NCBI GenBank assembly: GCA_020846135.1
Contig: JADLEK010000034.1
Span: forward strand, 29,508 to 93,507
Direction of reading: 5' to 3'
DNA: 64,000 nucleotides
Source: Gammaproteobacteria bacterium
Lineage (GTDB): Bacteria > Pseudomonadota > Gammaproteobacteria > Competibacterales > Competibacteraceae
In this document: one piece after another, positions 29,914 through 37,947 of the stretch
Layout of the letters: each line of letters opens with the position of its first letter
How positions within the stretch are numbered: the first letter of the stretch is position 1
The notes under the pieces: generated by a model
What the model was told of the DNA's origin: nothing
Database searches by the model: none
The model's input: the letters and a program-made list of their open reading frames with translations, nothing else
Made by a program: the position numbers and the translations under genes

Positions 29914-29941
29914 GGGAGGCCCGTCGGTCTTCCCTTTTTTA
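29914..29941 (+). terminator. Intrinsic terminator after rraA
   Basis: GGGGAGGCC (29914-29922) pairs with GGTCTTCCC (29927-29935) across a CGTC loop, including two G-T wobble pairs, and is followed by a run of five or more Ts. It lies 26 bp after the rraA stop. Confidence 0.8.
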
Positions 29942-29995
29942 TTGATTATTTACCAGTTAGTTATTTACGCGACTCACCAGAATTTCCCTAATACC

Positions 29996-30847
29996 TCAAT
30001 CCTTTTTACGCCGGCTCATAAACAGCAACCGTTCAAACAGATGCACATCCTGCTCATTTTTCAGCAATGCCCCGTACAGCGGCGGAATCGACTTGCGCTG
30101 GTCGCCGCGCAAGGCTTCGGGCGGGATGTCTTCGGCCACGAGCAGCTTGATCCAGTCCAAGAGTTCCGAAGTCGATGGGCGCTTTTTCAAGCCCGGCACC
30201 TCGCGAATCTCGAAAAACGCCTCGAGCGCCTCGCTCAGTAGCCGCTTCTTCAAATCCGGGTAATGCACCCGCACGATCTGCTCCATGGTTTCCTTGTCCG
30301 GGAAGCGGATGTAATGGAAGAAGCAGCGGCGCAGAAAGGCGTCCGGCAACTCCTTCTCATTATTACTGGTAATAATAATGATCGGGCGCTGGTTAGCCTT
30401 GATGACCTGCCGAGTTTCGTAGACGTAAAACTCCATCCGATCCAGTTCCAGCAGCAGATCATTGGGAAACTCAATGTCGGCCTTATCGATCTCGTCGATC
30501 AGCAGGACCGGTTGAGTCTCGCTGGCGAAGGCTTCCCACAGCTTGCCCCGGACGATGTAGTTGCTGATGTCATTCACGCGCGCCTCGCCCAGTTGCGAGT
30601 CGCGCAGTCGGGAAACAGCGTCGTATTCGTACAAACCCTGCTGCGCCTTGATCGTGGATTTGATGTGCCACTGAATCAAAGGCCGTTGCAGGGCGCAGGC
30701 GACTTCTTCGGCCAGTTGGGTCTTGCCGGTGCCTGGTTCGCCCTTGACCAGCAAGGGCCGACCCAAGGTCACAGCGGCGTTGACCGCCATCATCAGATCG
30801 TCAGTGACGACGTAACGATCCGTCCCATGAAAACGTGACTCGGACAT
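29996..30847 (-). CDS. MoxR-family AAA+ ATPase
   Basis: 283 aa. Walker A GEPGTGKTQ at 36-44, Walker B VLLIDEIDKAD near 113, and sensor residues TSNNEKELPDAFLRRC identify a MoxR ATPase (CoxD-like subgroup). Such ATPases usually act with a vWA partner, encoded next door, to assemble metalloenzymes or remodel proteins. Here no vWA gene is adjacent; the nearest are the YegL-like protein and rsr, both far away. Divergent from cysK, with ~215 bp between the start codons. Confidence 0.88.
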   Translation of the reverse strand: MSESRFHGTDRYVVTDDLMMAVNAAVTLGRPLLVKGEPGTGKTQLAEEVACALQRPLIQWHIKSTIKAQQGLYEYDAVSRLRDSQLGEARVNDISNYIVRGKLWEAFASETQPVLLIDEIDKADIEFPNDLLLELDRMEFYVYETRQVIKANQRPIIIITSNNEKELPDAFLRRCFFHYIRFPDKETMEQIVRVHYPDLKKRLLSEALEAFFEIREVPGLKKRPSTSELLDWIKLLVAEDIPPEALRGDQRKSIPPLYGALLKNEQDVHLFERLLFMSRRKKD

Positions 30848-31061
30848 GCATTTTCTCCTTTCAGGCCGGCGGCGATCCGGGTTTTATTCCTGGATAGTAT
30901 AAAAAAATATCCTATTATTCTTTTACTTGTTTATTCTGCGCCTGCTATGTTTAACGCAGTATGCACTGACAAGTTTAACAGGCCAGCCCGGCGTTGCCCC
31001 ATTCCGGCCCGCCGGAATTGACGAATTTTTTGACCGGGCAGTTCCGGTTGGAGCAAATCCC

Positions 31062-31979
31062 ATGAAAGCGCACAACATTCTGGAAACGATCGGCAATACG
31101 CCGCACGTCCGCATCAACCGGCTGTTTGCTGACCACAAGGTTGAAGTCTGGATGAAGCTGGAGCGGGCCAACCCCGGCGGCAGCATCAAGGACCGGATCG
31201 GGCTGGCCATGATCGAAGACGCCGAGCAGCGCGGCCTGCTTAAACCGGATACGCTGATTGTCGAACCGACTTCCGGCAATACCGGAATTGGTCTGGCGAT
31301 GGTGGCGGCTACCAAGGGTTACCGGCTGATCCTGACCATGCCGGAATCGATGTCCCTTGAGCGACGCCGCTATCTGGCGGCGCTGGGCGCGGAGTTGGTG
31401 CTGACGCCCAAGGAAAAGGGAATGCCGGGCGCCATTGAGAAGGCTCAGGAACTGGTGCGGAATACGCCCAATGCCTGGATGCCGCAGCAGTTCGAGAACC
31501 CGGCCAACGTCGAGATTCACCGTAAAACCACCGCTCGCGAGATTCTGAGCGACTTTGCTGATGGGCTGGATTATTTAATCACCGGCGTGGGCACCGGTGG
31601 CCATATCACCGGTTGCGCCGAGGTGCTGAAGGCGCATTTTCCAAAACTGCATGTGTTTGCCGTGGAACCCGCCGCCTCGCCGGTGCTGAGCGGCGGCGCG
31701 CGTGGCCCACACCCGATTCAGGGCATCGGCGCCGGCTTTGTGCCCGCGGTGCTGAATACCGAGATCCTCGACGGCGTTATCCAGGTGAGCCAGGAAGATG
31801 CGTTCAAATTCGCGGCGCGGTGCGTCAAGGAAGAAGGGATTTTTATCGGGATTTCCTCCGGTGCATCGCTGGCGGCGGTCGCCCAGAAACTGCCGGAAAT
31901 TCCCCATGGCAGCCGCATCCTAACCTTCTGCTACGACACCGGCGAGCGCTATCTATCAGTGGCTGGGTTGTTTGAGTGA
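31062..31979 (+). CDS. cysK: Cysteine synthase (O-acetylserine sulfhydrylase)
   Basis: 305 aa PLP enzyme of the fold type II family. [19 protein letters not shown] with PLP-binding Lys43, [22 protein letters not shown] and [10 protein letters not shown] are diagnostic. Makes cysteine from O-acetylserine and sulfide. The ATG at 31062 is preceded by a GGAG site. The next gene downstream is convergent and the two share an intergenic hairpin. Confidence 0.94.
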   Translation: MKAHNILETIGNTPHVRINRLFADHKVEVWMKLERANPGGSIKDRIGLAMIEDAEQRGLLKPDTLIVEPTSGNTGIGLAMVAATKGYRLILTMPESMSLERRRYLAALGAELVLTPKEKGMPGAIEKAQELVRNTPNAWMPQQFENPANVEIHRKTTAREILSDFADGLDYLITGVGTGGHITGCAEVLKAHFPKLHVFAVEPAASPVLSGGARGPHPIQGIGAGFVPAVLNTEILDGVIQVSQEDAFKFAARCVKEEGIFIGISSGASLAAVAQKLPEIPHGSRILTFCYDTGERYLSVAGLFE

Positions 31980-31988
31980 GGAAGGCTC

Positions 31989-32024
31989 AGGCGATTTCCT
32001 GAAATACTTATCCGGAAATCGCCT
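31989..32024. terminator. Hairpin between convergent genes (possible terminator)
   Basis: AGGCGATTTCC (31989-31999) and GGAAATCGCCT (32014-32024) form an 11-bp perfect stem with a 14-nt loop, overlapping the stop codon of the next minus-strand gene. There is no T-run on either strand, so termination is a guess from position. Confidence 0.45.
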
Positions 32025-32601
32025 AAAAACCGGACGCCAGTTCCCGAACTTCATCCAGCATAGCCCGCCGCTCCGCCGGTGAAACGGTCGTGACCTCGTA
32101 AAACGCCCGATGAATCACTTGGTGGACGCCACAAGCGCTGAGAACACCCTCGCTCATCGGGCGGACCAGCAGTTCATGCCAATTCTGCTGCTGATAGGTA
32201 GCCTCGTCACCGCCCAAGGTGTTTAGAACCAACGCCCGTTCGTGAGTCAGTAACCCTTTCATCCCGTCAGAGCCAAACTCAAAAGCGAATTTACGGGTGA
32301 ACACTCGATCAATCCAGCCTTTCAGGATCGCCGGCGGCCCGAACCACCAGATCGGATAGATGAACGCCAGGCCCTGCGCCCAAAGTACCGCTTCCTGTTC
32401 GCGCCGGGTGTCTTCAGAAGGCTCACCGCGCCAGTTACGGTTCAAATCGTCGTTATCCAGGACCGCCCGGAATCGCATCCGGTACAAATCATGGGTTTGC
32501 GTCAAGTGACCCCGTTCGCGCAGGGCGGCGTCCAGCGTTTGCAGAATGGCCTGGTTAAAACTGCGGAGATTGGGGTGAGCGTAGACGATCAGAATATTCA
32601 T
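32023..32601 (-). CDS. Flavodoxin-fold NAD(P)H oxidoreductase (KefF/YheR-like)
   Basis: 192 aa. MNILIVYAHPNLRSFNQAI is the FMN-binding loop; IYPIWWFGPPAILKGWIDRVF is the NQO/KefF active-site region. Members are quinone or ancillary potassium-efflux reductases; no kef transporter is near. Its start overlaps the downstream end of the FAH-family gene by 4 bp, so the two are probably co-transcribed. Confidence 0.88.
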   Translation of the reverse strand: MNILIVYAHPNLRSFNQAILQTLDAALRERGHLTQTHDLYRMRFRAVLDNDDLNRNWRGEPSEDTRREQEAVLWAQGLAFIYPIWWFGPPAILKGWIDRVFTRKFAFEFGSDGMKGLLTHERALVLNTLGGDEATYQQQNWHELLVRPMSEGVLSACGVHQVIHRAFYEVTTVSPAERRAMLDEVRELASGF

Positions 32602-33257
32602 GCCAGCCGCGCATTGAAGTCATGGTCGGCCAGGCGAAGCAGCAGCGCAGCGCCGGACTGCAATGGTCCCACTCCGGCGGGGGTGCCGGTCAACACGACA
32701 TCGCCCGGTTGCAGGGTGAAATGGGTGGAAATGTAGGCCATCAGCGCGAAGACGCCCATCATCATCAGCCGGGTGTTGCCTTGCTGCCGCCATTCGCCGT
32801 TGACCTGCAACGCCACATCGGTCGCTTGTGGATCGGGCAAGGCATCGGGTTTCAGGAACGGCGAGAGCGGGCAGGCGCCATCAAAGGCTTTGGCGGTTTC
32901 CCAGGGATGGCCGTTTTTCTTCAACTGGTTTTGCAGGTCGCGCAAGGTCAGGTCCAACGCGATGCCATAGCCGGCAACTGCAGCCCGCGCCGTTTCGGCA
33001 TCCGCATTCCGCAATTCCCGCCCGACCAGTACCGCCAGTTCGACTTCGTGATGACATTCGCCTCGCCCTGCCGGCAGCCGGATCGGTTCATCGAGACTGA
33101 CCAGCGCGGTCGCCGGTTTCATGAACAGGATCGGGGTTTCGGGTAAGACGTTGTTCAGTTCGCGGATATGGTCGAGATAGTTGCGTCCGATGCAAACCAC
33201 CTTGCCGACCGGCAGGGTGAGCGGGCTGCCGTCCAGATAACGATGTTGGTAAACCAC
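32598..33257 (-). CDS. Fumarylacetoacetate hydrolase family protein (YcgM-like)
   Basis: 219 aa. MVYQHRYLDGSPLTLPVGKV, CIGRNYLDHIRELNN, ILFMKPATAL, the metal-binding HHEVELAVLVG (three carboxylates/His) and GTPAGVGPLQSG identify the family; E. coli YcgM is closest in size and start. Family members hydrolyse acylpyruvates or decarboxylate oxaloacetate. The GTG at 33257 is preceded by an AAGGGG site 6 nt upstream, and the reading upstream of it shows no homology. Confidence 0.9.
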   Translation of the reverse strand: MVYQHRYLDGSPLTLPVGKVVCIGRNYLDHIRELNNVLPETPILFMKPATALVSLDEPIRLPAGRGECHHEVELAVLVGRELRNADAETARAAVAGYGIALDLTLRDLQNQLKKNGHPWETAKAFDGACPLSPFLKPDALPDPQATDVALQVNGEWRQQGNTRLMMMGVFALMAYISTHFTLQPGDVVLTGTPAGVGPLQSGAALLLRLADHDFNARLA

Positions 33258-33451
33258 GGGATTCCCCTTAAGGCCTTTTGTTCGCGATGCTGCGTATTGT
33301 CGGGTAAGGGGAGCAGTGCTGCAATGCGAAAAAACGCCGGCATGAGAACCGCGAACTGACCTAATGGCGGATGGCGGATTTTTTGCTCTGATTAAGGGCG
33401 CTATAACACAATCCTGATCTATCCATTCAACAGTGAACAAGGAACCCATCG

Positions 33452-34225
33452 ATGATCGAAACCTGGTTAAATTTTCCGCTTTGGCTGACCATCCCCATGA
33501 CTCTGCTATTCTGGCTGGTCACTGCCGCAGGCGTGTGGGGCGTTTTCCAATACCCGCGACTGGTTCCCTTCTGGCAAAAATGTACGGGCATCGCGCCGCC
33601 CTATGTCTCAATTTTTGCGGCACTGTTTGGCCTGTCGGTGAGCTTCATGGGCGCTGATATCTGGCAACGGACCGAGCGGGCGCAAAAAGACGTTTTCCAG
33701 GAAGTCAGTCAATTGAATTATCTGTTACATCTCGCCGAAGCTATCGGACCGGCTGGACAAACCATGACTGTGCCGATCTGCGCTTATGCGAAGACGGTCG
33801 TGCAGGAGGAATGGCCGGTAATGCTGCTCCACGGCGAAGCTTCGCCGGTTGCCCAAGCCGCCTTTTATCGACTGTTGTCGCTGCTGACGGCTCCGGAATT
33901 TACCGCGCAGGTCGATGCGACCGTGCGCCGGGAGATGTTGAATGCGGTCAATCAAAGTCGTGAGTATCGGATTGACCGGATCCAGCTCAGCAGCAATTAC
34001 AGCCACTTCGGTAAATGGGTGATGGTGCTTTTCCTTGGGTTTATGACGCAAATCGCCATCGGCGTGGTGCATCTTGACAAGCCGCGCGCCCGCGCCGTGA
34101 CGCTGTTCATTTTTACGATGGCGATGGCGGTTACGCTGATCCTGTTGGCCGGGCTGGATCAGCCCTTCGCATCGCCATTCGCCGTGAGCAATGATCCTTT
34201 TGTCCAATTGGCGAGTTGTCATTAG
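33452..34225 (+). CDS. DUF4239 (bestrophin-like) membrane protein
   Basis: 257 aa with membrane segments near residues 10-30, 42-65, 187-205 and 212-232; the two halves flank a hydrophilic central region (~70-180) with repeated aromatic and acidic residues. The pattern fits DUF4239, a bestrophin-like membrane family of unknown transport role. Its own promoter lies in the 195-bp region upstream. A hairpin follows the stop. Confidence 0.7.
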   Translation: MIETWLNFPLWLTIPMTLLFWLVTAAGVWGVFQYPRLVPFWQKCTGIAPPYVSIFAALFGLSVSFMGADIWQRTERAQKDVFQEVSQLNYLLHLAEAIGPAGQTMTVPICAYAKTVVQEEWPVMLLHGEASPVAQAAFYRLLSLLTAPEFTAQVDATVRREMLNAVNQSREYRIDRIQLSSNYSHFGKWVMVLFLGFMTQIAIGVVHLDKPRARAVTLFIFTMAMAVTLILLAGLDQPFASPFAVSNDPFVQLASCH

Positions 34226-34235
34226 CCGCTGACAG

Positions 34236-34275
34236 CCGCTAACGGAGCCAGAGAATGGCTGGGTTCCGTTAGCGG
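34236..34275. terminator. Composite hairpin between convergent genes
   Basis: CCGCTAACGGA (34236-34246) is the exact inverse of TCCGTTAGCGG (34265-34275), and the loop itself holds GCCA/TGGC. It lies between the end of the DUF4239 gene and the end of the alpha-E gene. No T-run; possibly a bidirectional terminator or a cruciform. Confidence 0.45.
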
Positions 34276-34283
34276 CGCGGGAC

Positions 34284-35312
34284 TCAATGCGCGAAATAGG
34301 CGGCGGCAATTTGGTTGTGCAAGTCCCCGAAACCGATTTGCAGGTTATCGATGAACTCATGTAAGCCTTCGGCAGCCAGTTCCGGCACTGCCGCATCGCC
34401 GAGCCGTTGCTTCAGTGGAGCAATGGCGTCCATTAACGCATCGCTCCGGGGCAATTCCCGCAGGCCGGCTTCCAGTTGCTTCAGGCAAAACGATACCGAG
34501 CGGGGAAAACTGTCGTTTTGCAACAGAAACTTCAGAACATCCGGCCCGCCGACTCGTGATCGTACCTGCTGGCGATACATCTGGTAGGCGCTGAGCGATT
34601 TCAGTACGCTCATCCACTGGATGCTTTCAAACGGGTTCTGTTCAGCCTGATCGGGAACCAGAAGTTGGGACTGGATCTGGGACTGAGCTTGCAATTGCGT
34701 CTGAGTCGAAGTCTGCGATTGAGTCTGCGACTGGGTTTGAACCAGGGCCTGGTCCGGATGCGCCAGTAAATTGGCCGAGCGCACATCGAGAATGCGGGTC
34801 GTCATATCGGCCCGTTCCAAGTAGCGGCCCAGCCACAGAAAGCTGTAAGCAGCAGTGCGGCTCATGGCTCCGGACAGTAATCCATTGATCTGCTGTGCGC
34901 CGTGAATGACTCGCCGCATAAATTCAAAGCGCCCGCGCCGGGTCGGCAGATGATCGCGAGCATAGATATACAGGCTGTTGATCTGCTCCCACGCTTCCTG
35001 CGGCACCGTGTCACGGGTCGTGCGCAGATTCTCGCGGGCATAGGCCAGGCTGGACAAAATCGAATTAGGGTGATCGATGTCGCTGATCAGAAATTTGACC
35101 ACATTCGCTTCATCGGCCAACCGGTGCGGATCTTTTTCAAAGAACAGTTCCTCCGCCCCAACAATGAAAATCAGCGGCAGCCAGCCAAACGTCGTATTGC
35201 GTGGCAAGTCCAGCAACAAATTGGCGTTGACGTTAATCAATCGGGCGGTGTCTTCAGCCCGTTCAATCTGCCGGGCCATCCAGTAAATGTTCTGCGCGAC
35301 GCGGGATAACAT
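34284..35312 (-). CDS. Alpha-E domain protein (DUF403) with Gln/Thr/Ser-rich linker
   Basis: 342 aa. MLSRVAQNIYWMARQIERAEDTARLINVN is the alpha-E start, and LSGAMSRTAAYSFLWLGRYLERADMTTRILDVRSANLL is the second repeat of the fold. Between roughly residues 195 and 220 sits a low-complexity segment of Q-T-Q-S repeats that looks inserted relative to the family; its DNA (~34660-34745) is degenerate tandem TCTGxGACTG-type sequence. Alpha-E proteins are encoded next to permuted ATP-grasp and transglutaminase genes in a system predicted to make or modify small peptides. It starts 2 bp after the ATP-grasp stop. Confidence 0.9.
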   Translation of the reverse strand: MLSRVAQNIYWMARQIERAEDTARLINVNANLLLDLPRNTTFGWLPLIFIVGAEELFFEKDPHRLADEANVVKFLISDIDHPNSILSSLAYARENLRTTRDTVPQEAWEQINSLYIYARDHLPTRRGRFEFMRRVIHGAQQINGLLSGAMSRTAAYSFLWLGRYLERADMTTRILDVRSANLLAHPDQALVQTQSQTQSQTSTQTQLQAQSQIQSQLLVPDQAEQNPFESIQWMSVLKSLSAYQMYRQQVRSRVGGPDVLKFLLQNDSFPRSVSFCLKQLEAGLRELPRSDALMDAIAPLKQRLGDAAVPELAAEGLHEFIDNLQIGFGDLHNQIAAAYFAH

Positions 35313-35314
35313 GG

Positions 35315-36769
35315 TTAGAGGCCCTCAGTGTCCACAATCCAGGTGTCCTTGCTGCCACCGCCCTGCGAGGAATTCACCACCAGCGAACCCTTGCGTAGCG
35401 CCACCCGGGTCAAGCCTCCGGTGGTGACGTAGGTGGTGGGGCCGGACAGAATGAACGGACGCAAATCGACATGGCGTGGCTCCATCTGGTCGTTGTCGCA
35501 CAAAGTCGGCGAGGTGGACAGCGCCAGAGTTGGCTGGGCAATGTAGTTGCGCGGATCCTTCTGAATCAGTTCGGCAAAGCGTTTGTGTTCAGCGGGCGTA
35601 GAGTGTGGCCCGACCAGCATTCCGTAACCGCCGGATTCGTTGGCCGGCTTGACCACCAGCTTGGCCAGGTTGGCCAGGACATGCTTGCGATCCTTCTCCC
35701 GCATACACAGATATGAGGGGACATTGGGAATCAACGAGTCTTGGTCCAGGTAATACTTGATGATTTCCGGGACGAAGGCATAAACCACCTTGTCGTCGGC
35801 GACTCCCGCGCCGGGGGCGTTGGCGAGGGCAACATTGCCTTTGCGCCAGGCGCGCAGCAAGCCCTTGACGCCCAACGTGGAATCAGGCAGGAAAGCTTCC
35901 GGATCGAGGAATAGGTCGTCGATCCGCCGGTAAATCACATCAACTCGCTCCAGACCGGCGATGGTTCGCATATAGACGCAATCATCGCCGCCGACTTCCA
36001 GATCGCTGCCTTGCACCAGTTCCACACCCATCTGCTGGGCCAGATAGGAATGCTCGAAATAGGCCGAGTTGTAGATGCCCGGTGTGAGAACGACTACGGT
36101 GGGTTGATCGCCGGGGCGGGGCGACAGCGAGGCCAGCATGTCGTAGAGGCGCAGCGTGTAGTCATCGACCGGCTGAATCCGCTGATGCTCGAATAGTTCC
36201 GGGAACACCCGCTTGGTGACGACCCGGTTTTCCAGCATGTAGGAGACGCCGGAGGGCACCCGCAGGTTGTCCTCCAGCACATACAGCACACCGTCCTTAT
36301 CGCGCACCAGGTCTGAGCCGCAGATGTGCGCCCAGACGCCGAGGCGGGGATTGATGCCGACGCACTGCGGGCGGAAGTTGACCGATTGAGCCAGCACCTC
36401 AGCAGGAAACACGCCGTCCTTGATGATTTTCTGCTCGTGGTACAGATCGTCAATGAACAGGTTGAGCGCCTGCACCCGTTGTTTCAGACCGGCTTCGGCG
36501 CGATCCCATTCATGTTTGGGGATAATGCGCGGCACGATGTCGAATGGCCAGGCGCGATCAATGCTGCCGCCTTCGGTGTAGACGGTGAAGGTGATGCCCA
36601 TGACCAGAATGGCGAGTTCAGCGGCGGTCTTGCGCTCGCGCAATTCCTCGTCATTCAGCGAAGCCAGGTATTCGCACAGGGCGCGGGCCGGCGGGCGCGG
36701 CCCTGAACCATTGTCGATGAGTTCGTCGTAGAACCCCGGCGCGGAATAGTGTTGCCACTCGATAGTCAT
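35315..36769 (-). CDS. Circularly permuted type 2 ATP-grasp protein
   Basis: 484 aa. YDELIDNGSGPRPPARALCEYL at the N-terminus, the block PRLGVWAHICGSDLVRDKDG, VLEDNLRVPSGVSYMLENR and LVVKPANESGGYGMLVGP (the ATP-grasp nucleotide region) are diagnostic of the DUF404/DUF407 family. A peptide-ligase role is predicted for the family. Together with the alpha-E protein and the transglutaminase on the other side it forms the known three-gene set, although here the transglutaminase lies 1.2 kb away in the opposite orientation, across the hicAB remnant. Confidence 0.93.
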   Translation of the reverse strand: MTIEWQHYSAPGFYDELIDNGSGPRPPARALCEYLASLNDEELRERKTAAELAILVMGITFTVYTEGGSIDRAWPFDIVPRIIPKHEWDRAEAGLKQRVQALNLFIDDLYHEQKIIKDGVFPAEVLAQSVNFRPQCVGINPRLGVWAHICGSDLVRDKDGVLYVLEDNLRVPSGVSYMLENRVVTKRVFPELFEHQRIQPVDDYTLRLYDMLASLSPRPGDQPTVVVLTPGIYNSAYFEHSYLAQQMGVELVQGSDLEVGGDDCVYMRTIAGLERVDVIYRRIDDLFLDPEAFLPDSTLGVKGLLRAWRKGNVALANAPGAGVADDKVVYAFVPEIIKYYLDQDSLIPNVPSYLCMREKDRKHVLANLAKLVVKPANESGGYGMLVGPHSTPAEHKRFAELIQKDPRNYIAQPTLALSTSPTLCDNDQMEPRHVDLRPFILSGPTTYVTTGGLTRVALRKGSLVVNSSQGGGSKDTWIVDTEGL

Positions 36770-37104
36770 TGGCTTGTCCTGGAGTAAGGGTGGCGTTGTC
36801 AGCAGTTGGATTCAGCACTTAGCAAAACTCAAGCCAGCTCCTTTTTGACGGCGCTGCTTGCCGAAATCAGGAAGTGGGCGGTATTGGCGTTGCCCTGAAT
36901 TAGGGCAAATCCGGCAAAGCTGCACTGGAGAGGCGCATGACGCCTGGCGCTCTGGTGACGGGCTTTGGGTTGGGAAAGACAGGAGGATTTAATGTGGCTT
37001 CATCTTGTGTCATGAAAGATAGGGTCTGCGTTCGCCAATCCCCACCGAGTTAAAGCGCGCCCCTAGCGCACGATGCAGCACCGGCAACGAGTGGAGTGGG
37101 CGGA
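36770..37104. other. Intergenic region upstream of ATP-grasp gene
   Basis: About 335 bp with no credible gene on either strand. It contains the probable promoter of the ATP-grasp/alpha-E pair at its left part. I see no strong hairpin or repeat. Confidence 0.5.
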
Positions 37105-37453
37105 TCAGGAGTGAGCATCGCGCCGCCTCAAGCCTTCTGCAAGAAAAGCCAGCATCAAGGCGTTAAGCGACACCCCTTCCGCTTTAGCGCGGGTTGATAG
37201 TTGCGCGTGCAGGCTTTTGGGTACTCGCGCCACGAACTTGCCGGATGCTACCCCGCCGCCATTGGGCGCGGGTACTGGAAATCCCTTAGCCTCCAATGCC
37301 GCTATTGTTTCGGCAAGCGCGATGACCATTGGCAATCGCCTCGGCGACCGTCTCGCCATCGGCGATGCACTCGGAAAAGTCCGGGTAAGCAATCAGGAAT
37401 CCGCCGCCCTCGTCAGCAGTCAGCGGGCGAATTTCAAACGGGTAATTATCCAG
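37105..37453 (-). pseudogene. hicB antitoxin, frameshifted and lacking a normal start
   Basis: The N-terminal frame reads NYPFEIRPLTADEGGGFLIA then YPDFSECIADGETVAEAIANG before going out of frame to a stop. The C-terminal frame resumes as ALAETIAALEAKGFPVPAPN and continues through KFVARVPKSLHAQLSTRAKA, a HicB/ribbon-helix-helix C-terminus. The shift falls at about 37318-37330, with a net loss of about 2 bases relative to the expected spacing. Where the ATG should be, the codon is CTG (37451-37453). I therefore call it a decayed antitoxin, not a 95-aa protein from the apparent internal start. Confidence 0.8.
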
Positions 37454-37465
37454 GCTGGGCCTGGC

Positions 37466-37693
37466 TCAGGCTCCTTTGACGAGCGCAACGAACTTTGTTC
37501 ACATACACCGGCTTGATCGGACGACGCGCCGGTACGGGCAAAGTCTGGCCGTCCGGGCGAATAAAGATGCAATGACTTGGCCTTATTGTCGCCAGTCAAC
37601 CCCGTAGTGCCGCGCCACCGTCGGCAACTGATCGATACGCCAATCCAGCGGGTTGTTTTGCATGGCTTCGAGGAATTTAGCGATGGTATTCAT
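37466..37693 (-). pseudogene. hicA-like toxin remnant with two frameshifts
   Basis: Starts ATG at 37693: MNTIAKFLEAMQNNPLDWRI and onward to VDWRQ, then an in-frame stop. In a second frame PSHCIFIRPDGQTLPVPARR and PIKPVYVNK continue the same protein; a third frame then gives FVALVKGA and a stop at 37466. The layout is that of a HicA-type mRNA interferase preceding hicB. At least two indels break it, so toxin and antitoxin have both decayed. Confidence 0.75.
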
Positions 37694-37947
37694 AGTGATA
37701 ACAGTATTACCAGTAACATCATTTGCCGAGCATTAGCCTGTGAAATACGCGATCAGTCATCATTTATCGCCGTTTGCCTTTTAAAATCAATCCTCTTGCA
37801 CTCATCAGGTGCGTCCAGACGCCGCACGGACGGGCAAAATCGCCAGCACATGATGGAATGCCGTTTGCATTAGGCGACACGATTAGCATCACGCATAATG
37901 CGTACCCCTCATTGAATTCCCCCGCCGCCGATTGTGAAGGACAGGTC

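Noticed and set aside
37105..37392. 95-aa antitoxin-like protein as an intact gene
   Set aside because: The missing N-terminal half is found in another frame directly upstream, showing a frameshift.
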